A stretch of DNA of 36,514 bases from JBBQED01 sp038320345 (GCA_038320345.1 JBBQED010000028.1:1-36514); one strand, 5' to 3'. Counted from the stretch's first letter, positions 13,701-23,638 are shown. Translations and numbers: made by a program. The notes: generated from the letters alone by a model not told the origin.

Positions 13701-15620
13701 ATGGCATATAGAAATCTGCAGCATTTCATAGAAGTTTTAGAGGAAGCAGGAGAATTAGTGCGTATCAAAGAATATGTTAATCCTAAGCTCGAAATCACAG
13801 AAGTTACCGATCGTATTTCTAAGGACTATGGTCCTGCTTTGCTTTTTGAAAACACAGGCTATGATTTTTCGGTTCTGATTAATTCCATGGGTTCTGAAAA
13901 AAGAATGGCATTAGCTCTAGGAGTTGAAAAACTAGATGATATTGCAGGAGAAATTGAGAAGCTTTTTAAAACATTAACCGGCCCTAAGAACTCTTTCATC
14001 GATAAATTGAAGATGCTTCCACAACTGGGTGAAATTGCTTCGTGGATGCCAAAGAAAATTTCAGGACGTGGTGCTTGTCAAGAAGTGATAATGAAGGATC
14101 CAGATGTGACTAAAATACCTGTACTCACATGTTGGCCGGAAGATGGAGGTCCGTTTATTACCTTACCCGTAATTCAAACTAAAGACCCATTAACTGGAAT
14201 TCGTAATGTTGGGCTATACCGTATGCAAGTCTTTGAACCAAAAATGACGGCTATGCATTGGCATCGGCATAAAGTTTCTGCCCGCCATTTTAACGAATAT
14301 AAAAAACTAGGACAACGCATGCCGGTGGTAGTTACTATTGGCGGTGACCCTGCATATACCTATTCCGGAACAGCTCCTCTTCCTGATGGGGTAGACGAAT
14401 TTATGCTAGCTGGTTTTATCAGAAAGAAAAAGGTAGAAATGGTGCAGTGTTTAACCATAGATATGCAAGTGCCTACTGATGTTGATTTTGTGATTGAAGG
14501 TTATATCGATCCTGCGGAAGAATTAATTTGGGAAGGTCCTTTCGGAGATCATACTGGATATTATTCGCTAGCTGATTATTATCCTCGCTTTCATATTACC
14601 GCTATAACACATCGTAAAAATCCGGTTTACTTAGCTACCATAGTAGGTATTCCTCCTCAAGAAGATGCTTTTATTGGTAAAGCAACTGAACGAATTTTTA
14701 TTGCTCCGATTAAGATGACGGCTGTGCAGGAAATTGTAGATATGGTGCTGCCTGTAGAAGGAGTTTTTCATAATCTCGTGATTGTGAAAATCAAAAAAGA
14801 TTATCCCGGTCAAGCATTAAAAGTCATGAATGCACTTTGGGGTGCTGGTCAAATGATGTTTACCAAGATGATGGTCGTGGTGGATGGTGATGTGAATATT
14901 CATAACAATCTTGAAGTTGCAAATTATATCTCAGCCAATGTAGATCCTGTTCGGGATTTTACCTTTTCACAAGGGCCTACCGATGTATTGGATCATAGTT
15001 GTTCGCGCATGGCATTTGGTGGAAAAATGGGTATTGATGCAACCAAAAAATTTATTGAAGAAACTAATCCTGCCGTTGCTGAAGTGATCATTAACACTGC
15101 AGATTTAAAGAATAAGATTCCACAGATAGAAGCTCTTGTTAAAGTATATCCTGAACTAACGGCAGTGAATACCCGTTTACTCGATTTGGGATTACCTTTG
15201 GTATTTGTTGCGATTGAAAAAAATCGAAAAGGTCATGTGAAAGAACTCGCCGCAAAACTGATAAGCGATAAATCTTTCGCAATGGTGAAAGTGTTGATCT
15301 TTCTCGAACACACTATGGATATCAGTGATATTGCGGATGCGGTATGGCGTTTCTCGAATAACGTAGATCCTAAAAGAGATCATTTTCAATTCGAGCCAGA
15401 ACATCCCGGTGAAGTAAGTCATATCGTTTTTGATGGAACTCGTAAAACCAAAGAACTGGATGGATTTGACCGCGATTGGCCGAATATTCTAGTTTCCGAT
15501 GATCAAACTATTCAACGTATTGATGAGATCTGGGACAAACTTAATCTTGGAAAATTTATCCCTTCCCCGTCTCTGAAATACAGGTCGCAGATTTATGAAG
15601 GTGGAGCTATAGCAAAATAG
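13701..15620 (+). CDS. UbiD-family menaquinone biosynthesis decarboxylase (MqnL-like)
   Basis: UbiD enzymes use prenylated FMN to decarboxylate aromatic acids. The start (LEEAGELVRIKEYVNPKLEI, then TEVTDRISKDYGPALLFENT) is the family's N-terminal domain, and the core contains GPFGDHTGYYS, PPQEDAFIGKATERIF and GAGQMMFTKMMVVVDGDVNI. At 639 residues it is longer than UbiD of E. coli (about 497) and fits the long subfamily seen in organisms that use the futalosine route, where a UbiD-like enzyme removes the carboxyl group of the prenylated 1,4-dihydroxy-6-naphthoate. The mqnD gene lies 1.3 kb downstream, with one divergent gene between, which supports that role over ubiquinone synthesis. Confidence 0.88.
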   Translation: MAYRNLQHFIEVLEEAGELVRIKEYVNPKLEITEVTDRISKDYGPALLFENTGYDFSVLINSMGSEKRMALALGVEKLDDIAGEIEKLFKTLTGPKNSFIDKLKMLPQLGEIASWMPKKISGRGACQEVIMKDPDVTKIPVLTCWPEDGGPFITLPVIQTKDPLTGIRNVGLYRMQVFEPKMTAMHWHRHKVSARHFNEYKKLGQRMPVVVTIGGDPAYTYSGTAPLPDGVDEFMLAGFIRKKKVEMVQCLTIDMQVPTDVDFVIEGYIDPAEELIWEGPFGDHTGYYSLADYYPRFHITAITHRKNPVYLATIVGIPPQEDAFIGKATERIFIAPIKMTAVQEIVDMVLPVEGVFHNLVIVKIKKDYPGQALKVMNALWGAGQMMFTKMMVVVDGDVNIHNNLEVANYISANVDPVRDFTFSQGPTDVLDHSCSRMAFGGKMGIDATKKFIEETNPAVAEVIINTADLKNKIPQIEALVKVYPELTAVNTRLLDLGLPLVFVAIEKNRKGHVKELAAKLISDKSFAMVKVLIFLEHTMDISDIADAVWRFSNNVDPKRDHFQFEPEHPGEVSHIVFDGTRKTKELDGFDRDWPNILVSDDQTIQRIDEIWDKLNLGKFIPSPSLKYRSQIYEGGAIAK

Positions 15621-15687
15621 AAATCATATTCATCGTGCTCTCTTATAGATTTTAGAATGCACTTAAAATAAAAGCAATCTTCTTTTC

Positions 15688-16851
15688 CTACTTTATTTCA
15701 CTCATCTTCGGCTTTTTCTTTCCTTGAAGTGTTAACCAAGCGGTGATGGGGTAATGATCGCTCAGTTGTGTTTGTGTGACCTGAAAACGATGGGTCATAA
15801 AAGATTCTTGATGAAGAATATAATCAATACGAAATGGCATAATGGTTCCTGAAAAAGTAATTCCAAATCCTTTTCCTTTATCTACAAATGCATCTTTCAA
15901 ATCCTTTCTTAATGTTTGGTAGGCATACGTGTACGGCGGATCATTGAAATCTCCACAAACGATATAAGGATAAGGCGATGATTGCATATGTGCTTTTAGT
16001 TCATCTACTTGATAAGATCGCTTAATTGCTCCGTGTTTTAAACGTGCTAAAATTCTTTTCGATCCTCTAAAAATTTGTCCTTTCGAACTATTTTCTGGAT
16101 CATCAATGATTTGCATGTCCTCTTCTTTGAAGTGATTGGATTGTAAATGCACATTGTAAATCCTGATCGTATCGTCTTGATAAATCACATCGGTAAACAT
16201 TCCAAAGTTCGTAGATCCTTCTTCAAAAATAATTTTTCCTTTCCCTACGATGGGGAATTTGGAAAATGTTGCAAGTCCCCAATGATCCGTTTTCCTAAGC
16301 GTGACTCCATACTCAATATGCGAATTGCAATTCTTCAGAATCTTTGGAATAGTATCATTGTTGTTGTAATCGTTCTTCGGATGTTCGCTGCTATAATATT
16401 CTTGAATACATAAAACTTCCGGTTGCTCTTTGTTGAGATATGAAAAAATTTTACTTCTTGTTTTTTGATTCCCGCTCCAATTATACAAATCAAAAAGTCG
16501 AACATTGTAACTCATAATTTTGATAGACCCCGGTGGTGGCATAACGTCAACACGAAACATAGTAGGGCTATACAACTGAGATATTTTATCATAGCCCATT
16601 ATAATGATGGCAGCCGAAATGAAAAGAAATCGATGGAATTTTAGCAGCCAGTAAAAGACGAAGAATATATTTAATACGAGAAAAAATGGATAGGACATCG
16701 CAACCAGTTCCATGAACCAAATCCTGGAGGGGCTAAATCCTGGCGAAACCTGAGAAAGTAAGAGCAATGCTGCAGCCACCAGGTTGAATATCAAGACACT
16801 GGTTTTAAAGAAGCCTGGTTTTCTGACTTGTGATAGTGTTGAATCTTGCAT
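15688..16851 (-). CDS. Membrane-anchored endonuclease/exonuclease/phosphatase family protein
   Basis: Start taken at the ATG at 16851 (an upstream TTG is less likely). Three transmembrane helices fill the N-terminus (about 18-37, 44-68, 74-89). The rest is a DNase I-like fold: IKIMSYNVRLFD (Asn116), VLCIQEYY (Glu151), the HLQSNH segment, YPYIVCGDFNDPP with the Asp-x-Asn pair, RIDYILHQ, and SDHYPITAWL with the last Asp-His. All metal and catalytic residues of the family are present. Proteins with this build are common in Bacteroidota; the active domain should be in the periplasm and the substrate (phosphodiester of nucleic acid, lipid or inositol) is unknown. It is divergent from mqnD. Confidence 0.88.
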   Translation of the reverse strand: MQDSTLSQVRKPGFFKTSVLIFNLVAAALLLLSQVSPGFSPSRIWFMELVAMSYPFFLVLNIFFVFYWLLKFHRFLFISAAIIIMGYDKISQLYSPTMFRVDVMPPPGSIKIMSYNVRLFDLYNWSGNQKTRSKIFSYLNKEQPEVLCIQEYYSSEHPKNDYNNNDTIPKILKNCNSHIEYGVTLRKTDHWGLATFSKFPIVGKGKIIFEEGSTNFGMFTDVIYQDDTIRIYNVHLQSNHFKEEDMQIIDDPENSSKGQIFRGSKRILARLKHGAIKRSYQVDELKAHMQSSPYPYIVCGDFNDPPYTYAYQTLRKDLKDAFVDKGKGFGITFSGTIMPFRIDYILHQESFMTHRFQVTQTQLSDHYPITAWLTLQGKKKPKMSEIK

Positions 16852-16927
16852 GTAGAGAATACACAAATAAAGTTAAAATTTAGCTTGCATTAACTTCCAC
16901 CTTCAAGAGGTTGCTAACTTTGCAAAC

Positions 16928-17764
16928 ATGTTAAATTCTTCCATCTTCGAAATTGGTTTTTCACCTTGTCCAAATGACACCTTCATCTTCGACGCATTGG
17001 TGCATCAACGACTAGAATCTGATTTATATTTTAAGTACCTCTTAAAAGATGTTGAGGAACTTAATCGAATGGCAAAAACGGCAACGCTAGATATTTCGAA
17101 GATGAGCTTTGCAGCTTATGCTTTCGTTTCTAATGAGTATCAGATTTTATCCTCCGGCAGTGCATTAGGCAAAAATTGCGGTCCTCTTATCATCAGTAAA
17201 AAACCTTTAACACTCGGTGATCTAAAGAACTGTAAAGTAGCGATCCCCGGTAAGTACACCACTGCGAATTTATTGATGAGCATTTTTGTTCCTCAATGTC
17301 ATGAGAAAAAAGAAATGTTGTTTTCTGAAATTGAAGATGCAGTGCTGAATGGTGACTGTGATGCAGGGCTCATCATTCATGAAAATCGATTTACCTATCA
17401 GCAAAAAGGATTGCTGAAAGTAGCAGACATGGGAGAACTTTGGGAACAAAAAACAGGAAAGCCAATACCCTTAGGATGTATTGCAGTTCGTCGCTCTCTA
17501 CCTGAAGCAAAAAAGTTGGAAATCGATGCATTAATCCGCCAAAGTGTTGAATTTGCCTTTAAAAATCCATCCTCTTCCCGTGATTTTGTTCAACAAAATG
17601 CGCGTGAAATGGATCCTTCGGTTCAACAACAACATATAGATCTCTATGTGAACAAATTTTCAATAGATTTGGGGGAGGAAGGCGAAAAGGCAGTGCGGGA
17701 GTTATTCGAGGAAGGTGTTCAATGCGGTCTCTTACCCGAATTAATAGAACCGGTTTTCATTTAA
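16928..17764 (+). CDS. mqnD: 1,4-dihydroxy-6-naphthoate synthase (futalosine pathway)
   Basis: MqnD turns cyclic de-hypoxanthine futalosine into 1,4-dihydroxy-6-naphthoate, a step to menaquinone. The N-terminus holds the signature SPCPNDTFIFDA (12-23), and the rest is a periplasmic-binding-protein-like two-domain fold: KMSFAAYAFVS, SSGSALGKNCGPLIISKK, VAIPGKYTTANLL, DAGLIIHENRFTY (with the His used by the enzyme), and LPLG-like IPLGCIAVRR. The length of 278 is normal. It starts an operon-like run with hldD (21 bases) and the gtrA-like gene, although they act in different pathways. Confidence 0.93.
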   Translation: MLNSSIFEIGFSPCPNDTFIFDALVHQRLESDLYFKYLLKDVEELNRMAKTATLDISKMSFAAYAFVSNEYQILSSGSALGKNCGPLIISKKPLTLGDLKNCKVAIPGKYTTANLLMSIFVPQCHEKKEMLFSEIEDAVLNGDCDAGLIIHENRFTYQQKGLLKVADMGELWEQKTGKPIPLGCIAVRRSLPEAKKLEIDALIRQSVEFAFKNPSSSRDFVQQNAREMDPSVQQQHIDLYVNKFSIDLGEEGEKAVRELFEEGVQCGLLPELIEPVFI

Positions 17765-17785
17765 TCTACTTACAAGAACAAATAT

Positions 17786-18751
17786 ATGATTGTTATTACC
17801 GGAGCTGCCGGATTTATTGGAAGTTGTCTTGTTTCAAGATTGAATCAACTTGGGTTCACTAATTTGATTCTAGTGGATGATTTTACCGATCATTCCAAAG
17901 ATCATAATCTTGTACATAAACAATCAGAACTGAAAATTGAGCGTTCCGTTTTTCCGGAATGGTTGCATCATAATAAGGGGATCGTAACTTTCGTATATCA
18001 TATTGGAGCACGTACTGATACCACTGAATTTGATAAAAGTATTTTCGATGAACTCAATGTGGAGTATTCAAAAATATTGTGGAATTATTGTACTGAATTT
18101 CAAATTCCTTTTGTGTATGCTTCTTCGGCAGCAACCTATGGTGGAGGAGAATTCGGATACAAAGATGAGCATCTTGAAATTCCAAAACTGCAACCACTGA
18201 ATCCGTATGGATGGTCGAAACAAGAATTTGATATATGGGTACTTCAACAAAAAAGTTCACCTCCATTTTGGGCAGGATTGAAATTCTTTAATATCTATGG
18301 TCCGAATGAATATCATAAAGGTAGAATGGCTTCTGTGATTTTTCATGCGTTCAAACAGATTAAAGAATCGGGTAAAGTAAAATTGTTCCGCTCACATCGT
18401 CCTGACTATAAAGATGGATGGCAGTTGCGCGATTTTGTGTATGTGGTGGATGTGTTAAATGTTTGTCAGTTTCTCCTTGAGGAAAAGCCTGCTTCCGCAA
18501 TCTATAACTTGGGAACGGGTGAGGCTCGATCTTTCTTTGATCTTGCTGCAGCTACCTTTAAGGCTATGCACGTTAAACCCGATATTTCTTATATCGATAT
18601 TCCTGCTGATATCCGCGATAAGTATCAGTATTTCACGGAAGCTTCTATGGATAAACTCAAAAGTCAAGGCTATAAGCAGGCATTTTATTCGCTGGAAGAT
18701 GGAGTAGGGGATTACGTGAAAAATTATTTATCTAGCGGAAAATATTATTGA
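17786..18751 (+). CDS. hldD: ADP-L-glycero-D-manno-heptose-6-epimerase
   Basis: HldD (RfaD) epimerises ADP-D-glycero-manno-heptose to the L-glycero form for the inner core of lipopolysaccharide. It is an extended short-chain dehydrogenase: the NADP-binding loop TGAAGFIGS at 5-13, acid end DDFTD at 31-35, and catalytic Ser113/Ser114/Thr117 in YASSAATYGG, with Tyr141-x3-Lys145 in NPYGWSK. The family-specific parts FFNIYGPNEYHKGRMAS, LFRSHRPDYKDGWQLRDFVY and YNLGTGEARSF are present. The length, 321, is usual. It lies 21 bases after mqnD and 7 bases before the gtrA-like gene. Confidence 0.93.
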   Translation: MIVITGAAGFIGSCLVSRLNQLGFTNLILVDDFTDHSKDHNLVHKQSELKIERSVFPEWLHHNKGIVTFVYHIGARTDTTEFDKSIFDELNVEYSKILWNYCTEFQIPFVYASSAATYGGGEFGYKDEHLEIPKLQPLNPYGWSKQEFDIWVLQQKSSPPFWAGLKFFNIYGPNEYHKGRMASVIFHAFKQIKESGKVKLFRSHRPDYKDGWQLRDFVYVVDVLNVCQFLLEEKPASAIYNLGTGEARSFFDLAAATFKAMHVKPDISYIDIPADIRDKYQYFTEASMDKLKSQGYKQAFYSLEDGVGDYVKNYLSSGKYY

Positions 18752-18758
18752 AATTCCT

Positions 18759-19226
18759 ATGAATCTCAAGACGCTTCTAAAGTCAAAAGTATTCCGGTAT
18801 TTTATATCCGCAGGTATTGCAACTTGGGTTGATATTACCGTATATTTTATCGCCTTTAATTATATCTATGAGAAAAGTGATATCGTGGTTTTTGAAAAGA
18901 TTACCATTTCCGCTCCTACAGCTTCGTTGATTTTATCATATACCATGGGATTGATCACCAATTTTATCATCACTAAATTTTTGGTGTTTAAAGAATCTGA
19001 TTTGGAAACACATAAGCAACTCTTTCGTTATGTGCTGGTAGCAATGGTGGTTTTAGTGCTCAACTACGGACTTATGAGTGTGCTGATTCGTACCCTGCAC
19101 TGGTATCCTACAGTGGCTCGTGCAGTTTCAGCCTTCGGAATTGGATTCTTGAGCTTCGTGATTCATAAATATTTCTCCTTTAAAGTATCGTCAAAGCCAG
19201 AGACTTCTTTCGAGGAAAGTCATTAA
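18759..19226 (+). CDS. GtrA-family four-helix membrane protein
   Basis: This 155-residue protein has four hydrophobic helices (about 12-33, 49-75, 85-110, 115-140) and the GtrA hallmarks: FRYFISAGIATWVDITVYF near the N-terminus, SYTMGLITNFIITKFLVFK in the middle and GFLSFVIHKYFSFK at the end. GtrA proteins are thought to help flip lipid-linked sugars for surface polysaccharide. Its place seven bases after hldD, a lipopolysaccharide heptose gene, agrees with a cell-surface role. Confidence 0.88.
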   Translation: MNLKTLLKSKVFRYFISAGIATWVDITVYFIAFNYIYEKSDIVVFEKITISAPTASLILSYTMGLITNFIITKFLVFKESDLETHKQLFRYVLVAMVVLVLNYGLMSVLIRTLHWYPTVARAVSAFGIGFLSFVIHKYFSFKVSSKPETSFEESH

Positions 19227-19244
19227 GTCGACTCTGTAATTTTC

Positions 19245-19589
19245 CTAAAGTTGATCCTTCAAATCTTCCAACTGTTGTCGGATCTTTAAAAGTGAAGTTC
19301 TGATTTCCACGGTCTTTTCTATGTCATCACGGTTATCTTGGATCTTTTTTTTAGCTCCATCCAACGTGTATCCTTTCTCTTTAACGAGATGAAAAATAAT
19401 TTTCAGATTATTAAAATCTACTCTAGTAAAAAGTCGATTTCCTTTTTTGTTTTTCTTCGGGGCAAGTACATCAAATTCTTTTTCCCAAAACCGAATGAGT
19501 GAAGTGTTTACTTGAAAATGATCAGCAACTTCCCCAATAGTATAGTACAACTTTCCAGTTTCTTGGTCGTAGTCGATTATCGGGCTCAT
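19245..19589 (-). CDS. MerR-family transcriptional regulator (short)
   Basis: The 114-residue protein has a winged helix-turn-helix of MerR type: LYYTIGEVADHFQVNTSLIR (9-28), FWEKEFDVLAPKKNKKGNRL, then FTRVDFNNLKIIFHLVKEKG and YTLDGAKKKI. The C-terminal coiled-coil (about 85-114) should dimerise the protein, but there is no ligand or metal-binding domain and no cysteine, so it is a short MerR without sensor. This form is common in Bacteroidota, next to the M23 peptidase gene as here (38 bases downstream of it, same strand). Target and signal are unknown. Confidence 0.88.
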   Translation of the reverse strand: MSPIIDYDQETGKLYYTIGEVADHFQVNTSLIRFWEKEFDVLAPKKNKKGNRLFTRVDFNNLKIIFHLVKEKGYTLDGAKKKIQDNRDDIEKTVEIRTSLLKIRQQLEDLKDQL

Positions 19590-19627
19590 CTTTACTGAAG
19601 TTAAGGTTTAGTTAGGCAAGAATAAAT

Positions 19628-20599
19628 TTAGTCAAACGACTGATTCTGTTGTGCAGCTGTCTCCCGAACTTTTTCATACTCTTCAGGCGTAAGATCGTTG
19701 AAGAAAAAATTAATTGGATCGATTTTCTTCCCGCCTTTAATTACTTCGTAATGCACGTGAGGACCAGTGGAAGATCCTGTATTCCCTACGTAACCAATTA
19801 TGTCTCCTCTACTTACTTTTTGCCCCGGTCGAACGTTAAAACGACTCATGTGCGCATACAGCGTCTCATATCCAAACCCATGATTAATGGTTATATTATT
19901 CCCATAGCCACGGCCGTTATATTCTACTTTGCTAATAATGCCAGTTCCAGTAGCATAAATTTCTGTCCCGATAGGTGCACTAAAATCGATACCTTCATGA
20001 AACATATTTGTTTTGTAAATTGGATGAATCCGATATCCAAAACCTGATCCTAGATGAGTGAGATCTTTATTACTTAATGGTTGAATAGCAGGAATGGAAG
20101 CAAGCAATTCGGTTTTCTTTTTAGCAAGATCAAAAACCTCATCATAAGATTTACTCTGAATATATAATTGACGATATAACTTATCTAGTTTCCGCGTGGC
20201 TTCTGTCATCATTTCAGAGTTGTCAAAGCCTTCAAGTTCACGATAACGATTTGTACCTCCATACCCCGCTTCTCTCACAGTAAGTGGTATAGGCTCCGCT
20301 TCCAGAATCACCCTGTAAACTTGATCGTCTCTCTTCTGAAGATCTGTTAATACTGAGTTCGCTAGTTTCATCCGCTGCTCTAAAATTTCATACTGAAGCG
20401 ACAACTCATTCACCTCTCTTCTCAATTGTTTTTCTTTAGGCGAATCAAGAAAAGAATAAGCAAAAAGTAAGACAATCGACCCAAAAACCAGTGCAGAAGC
20501 CAACCAGCCCAAAACTCTCAGAAAGCGTTTCCAAAAACTCACCACCACCCGCTCAAATTTGAGGGAATCGGTGTTGAAATAGTATTTGGCCTTCGGCAT
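19628..20599 (-). CDS. M23-family zinc metallopeptidase with N-terminal membrane anchor
   Basis: Peptidases of the M23 (LytM) family cut peptidoglycan cross-bridges. One transmembrane helix lies at about 29-51, a coiled coil at 54-90, and the catalytic domain near the C-terminus has His201-x3-Asp205 (MFHEGIDFS) and the HxH motif His281/His283 (TGPHVHYEV) plus His250 (TLYAHMS). All zinc and catalytic residues are present, so it is an active-type enzyme in contrast to inactive EnvC-like forms. The anchor and coil suggest action at the inner membrane surface during division or elongation. It is divergent from alaS, with 63 bases between, and is followed by the MerR gene. Confidence 0.92.
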   Translation of the reverse strand: MPKAKYYFNTDSLKFERVVVSFWKRFLRVLGWLASALVFGSIVLLFAYSFLDSPKEKQLRREVNELSLQYEILEQRMKLANSVLTDLQKRDDQVYRVILEAEPIPLTVREAGYGGTNRYRELEGFDNSEMMTEATRKLDKLYRQLYIQSKSYDEVFDLAKKKTELLASIPAIQPLSNKDLTHLGSGFGYRIHPIYKTNMFHEGIDFSAPIGTEIYATGTGIISKVEYNGRGYGNNITINHGFGYETLYAHMSRFNVRPGQKVSRGDIIGYVGNTGSSTGPHVHYEVIKGGKKIDPINFFFNDLTPEEYEKVRETAAQQNQSFD

Positions 20600-20618
20600 C
20601 AGGTATTTTTTAACTTTG
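20585..20618 (+). promoter_or_regulatory. Candidate alaS promoter
   Basis: TTTG (20585-20588), 22 bases, TAACTTTG (20611-20618) resembles the Bacteroidota promoter, slightly wide. It would start transcription about 38 bases before the alaS ATG. The -33 part lies inside the 5' end of the divergent M23 gene. Confidence 0.4.
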
Positions 20619-20662
20619 TGGTCCTTACAAAAATAGCAGATTTACTCTAGTATTCTCACTGA

Positions 20663-23272
20663 ATGAACACCCTAAGTTCCTCCGAAGCCCGTCAGGCATT
20701 TCTTGATTTCTTTAAGTCTAAAGGTCATACCATTGTAGCATCCGCACCAATTGTGGTAAAAGATGATCCAACTTTGATGTTTACTAATGCTGGAATGAAC
20801 CAGTTTAAGGACATCATCTTGGGTAACATAACTCCCTTCGCTACCCGGGTAGCGAATACCCAAAAATGTCTTCGAGTTTCTGGTAAACATAATGATCTTG
20901 AGGAAGTTGGAGTGGATACTTATCACCATACCATGTTCGAAATGTTGGGTAATTGGTCCTTTGGTGATTATTTTAAAAAGGATGCTATTGCTTGGGCTTG
21001 GGAGCTTTTGACCGTTGTCTATAAACTGCCAAAGGATAGGCTTTATGTAACGGTTTTTGAAGGGGACCCTAAAGAAAATCTGGCTTTTGATCAGGAAGCT
21101 TTCGATCATTGGAAGAAATGGATAGCCGAAGACCGCATCCTGATGGGGAATAAAAAAGATAACTTCTGGGAGATGGGTGATACCGGTCCATGCGGTCCCT
21201 GTTCCGAAATCCATATTGATTTACGCTCAGAGGCTGAAATCGCTAAAGTTCCTGGAAAAGATCTCGTGAATCTAAGCCATCCTCAGGTGATTGAAATCTG
21301 GAATAATGTATTCATGGAATTTAACCGCAAGGCAGATAGCTCTCTTGAACCACTACCAGCCCGTCATGTGGATACCGGTATGGGCTTCGAACGTTTATGC
21401 ATGGCCTTGCAAGGAAAAACATCGAACTATGATACAGATGTTTTTCAACCTACGATTCAATTCATCGAAAAAACTTCCGGAATCAAATATGGTGCAGAGG
21501 AGAAAACAGATATTGCGATGCGTGTTCTTGCGGATCATATCCGTGCAATTTCTTTCACCATTGCAGATGGTCAGTTGCCATCAAATAATAAAGCAGGTTA
21601 TGTAATTCGTCGTATTCTTCGTCGCGCCGTTCGTTACGGATTTACTTTTTTGAATTTCAAAGAACCGTTTTTATATAAACTAGTTGCAATAATTTCAGAT
21701 CAATTTAAAAATGTTTTCCCTGATCTATATGCACAGTCTGATTTTGTGACGCGTGTAATTCAGGAGGAGGAAAGTTCTTTCCTGAGAACATTAGATACTG
21801 GAATTCGGAAATTTGAAGCATGGCAAGAAAATACAATTGCAGGAGATTTTGCTTTTGAATTGTATGATACTTACGGTTTCCCAATCGATTTAACGCAGCT
21901 CATGGCGCGTGAAAATAATAAGTCGGTAGATATGGACGGCTTTGATAAGTGCATGGCAGAACAGAAAAGTCGTTCGCGTAAAGCAACAGCAATGAGCACC
22001 GACGATTGGACAATCGTAAATGATGAAGATAATGTAGATTTCATTGGCTACGATGAGTTCGAATGCGACGCTGAAATTGTAAAGTTTCGGAAGATTAAAA
22101 AGGGAAATAAAGAGCAATTTCAAATTGTATTAAATCGTACTCCTTTTTATGCAGAGAGCGGTGGACAAGTAGGTGATACAGGGGTGTTGGAATATAACGG
22201 TAAGCAGATCCGGATAACAGATACTCAAAAGGAAAATAATCTTATAGTGCATTATGCAGATCAACTTCCTGAAAATGTTGATGCAGGATTCAAAGCTCGT
22301 ATTGATATTGGTAGAAGATCGATTATCACAAAGAATCACAGCGCCACACATTTACTACATGCAGCATTGAAACAAGTTCTGGGAAATCATATTGCTCAGA
22401 AAGGATCGCTCGTAAATGAGGAACATACCCGTTTCGATTTCTCGCATTTTGCTAAGGTGAGTGACGAAGAAATGGCTAAAATTGAACAGATCGTAAATCA
22501 GAAAGTAAGAGAAAATATTCAACTCAACGAGCGACGAAATATTCCTATTGCCCAAGCAAAAGAAGAAGGTGCAACCGCACTCTTCGGAGAGAAATATGGC
22601 GACTTTGTGAGGGTAATCACCTTTGATAAAAATTTTTCAGTTGAACTTTGTGGAGGAACGCACGTGAAAGCTACTGGAGAGATTGGTTATTTTAAAGTGA
22701 TAGCGGAAAGTGCAGTAGCGGCAGGTGTGCGAAGAATAGAAGCTATAACCGCACATGCAACAGAAGAGTTTTTTAATCAAACGTTGCGCACTGTTGCTGA
22801 TGCACGAGAAGCTTTGAAGTCACATGATATTGTAAAAGGCATTGCAAATTTGATAGAAGAGAGTGCGCTTTTACGTCAGCAATTAGAAGTTCTTCAACAT
22901 GCTAAATCCCAAGAAGTAAAATCTGATTTAGTGAAGAAAGTTATCGAAGTGAACGGAGTTAAAATGATTGTTGCGAAAGTAGATCTCCCCGCGGAAGCAA
23001 TAAAAAATATTTCTTTTGAGCTGAAAAACCAATTTGATAATCTCTTTTTATTCCTCGGATCAAATAACGAAAGCAAACCACATTTATCGTTGATCATGTC
23101 GGAAAATTTGGTTGCCGATAAAGGATTGAATGCAACAACAATCATCCGAACGCTTGCAAAAGATATTCAAGGTGGAGGTGGAGGACAACCTTTTTATGCT
23201 ACCGCAGGAGGAAAAAATGCTTCCGGTCTGGATCAGGTAATTGAAAAAGCCCGTTTAATCATCGCAAACTAA
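20663..23272 (+). CDS. alaS: Alanyl-tRNA synthetase
   Basis: AlaS charges tRNA-Ala. It has the class II catalytic core at the N-terminus (FTNAGMNQFKDIILGN, RVANTQKCLRVSGKHNDLEE, FEMLGNWSFGDYFKKDA, then the GMGFERLCMALQGK segment). The editing domain has HSATHLLHAALKQVLG and the zinc-type CGGTHV, which remove mischarged serine and glycine. The C-Ala domain ends with the glycine-rich GGGGGQPFYATAGGKN. At 869 residues it is of full length. The start is the first ATG and fits the family's N-terminal SSEARQAFLDFFKSKGH. Confidence 0.97.
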   Translation: MNTLSSSEARQAFLDFFKSKGHTIVASAPIVVKDDPTLMFTNAGMNQFKDIILGNITPFATRVANTQKCLRVSGKHNDLEEVGVDTYHHTMFEMLGNWSFGDYFKKDAIAWAWELLTVVYKLPKDRLYVTVFEGDPKENLAFDQEAFDHWKKWIAEDRILMGNKKDNFWEMGDTGPCGPCSEIHIDLRSEAEIAKVPGKDLVNLSHPQVIEIWNNVFMEFNRKADSSLEPLPARHVDTGMGFERLCMALQGKTSNYDTDVFQPTIQFIEKTSGIKYGAEEKTDIAMRVLADHIRAISFTIADGQLPSNNKAGYVIRRILRRAVRYGFTFLNFKEPFLYKLVAIISDQFKNVFPDLYAQSDFVTRVIQEEESSFLRTLDTGIRKFEAWQENTIAGDFAFELYDTYGFPIDLTQLMARENNKSVDMDGFDKCMAEQKSRSRKATAMSTDDWTIVNDEDNVDFIGYDEFECDAEIVKFRKIKKGNKEQFQIVLNRTPFYAESGGQVGDTGVLEYNGKQIRITDTQKENNLIVHYADQLPENVDAGFKARIDIGRRSIITKNHSATHLLHAALKQVLGNHIAQKGSLVNEEHTRFDFSHFAKVSDEEMAKIEQIVNQKVRENIQLNERRNIPIAQAKEEGATALFGEKYGDFVRVITFDKNFSVELCGGTHVKATGEIGYFKVIAESAVAAGVRRIEAITAHATEEFFNQTLRTVADAREALKSHDIVKGIANLIEESALLRQQLEVLQHAKSQEVKSDLVKKVIEVNGVKMIVAKVDLPAEAIKNISFELKNQFDNLFLFLGSNNESKPHLSLIMSENLVADKGLNATTIIRTLAKDIQGGGGGQPFYATAGGKNASGLDQVIEKARLIIAN

Positions 23273-23371
23273 AGGGATCTTTCATAGAGAATCTGAAATG
23301 TATTTTTTTGATTTAAAAGGAACATTATTTCTTTTAATCACTAAATTCGTTTGTAGATAGAACACTTCTTT

Positions 23372-23638
23372 ATGAAAAAACATCCTTCCGGTTTACCATA
23401 CCTTTTCTTCTCTGAAATGTGGGAGCGTTTCGGTTATTACCTCATGATTGGAATTTTTGTCCTTTACATGACCGATACTCAAAAAGAAGGAATGGGCATG
23501 GACCGTGCAAGTGCAACGGATATATTTGGAACTTTTATCGCTCTTGTATTTCTAACTCCTTTCATTGGAGGATTGCTTGCTGATCGTGTTCTTGGTCTAC
23601 GGAAATAGATTACCATAGGTGGGATATTGATGGGCTTC
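23372..23638 (+). pseudogene. 5' fragment of a POT-family peptide transporter gene
   Basis: The first 78 codons encode the N-terminus of a proton-dependent oligopeptide transporter (PTR2/POT, DtpT-like): LPYLFFSEMWERFGYYLMIG, then FVLYMTD, DIFGTFIALVFLTPFIGGLL and ADRVLGLRK. An in-frame TAG stands at 23606-23608, and the transporter frame continues for ten codons (ITIGGILMGF) before the similarity ends near 23638. A complete member has about 450-600 residues and 12-14 helices, so this is a remnant with two lesions: a stop and the loss of the whole 3' part. What follows in a different frame is the end of another gene. Confidence 0.85.
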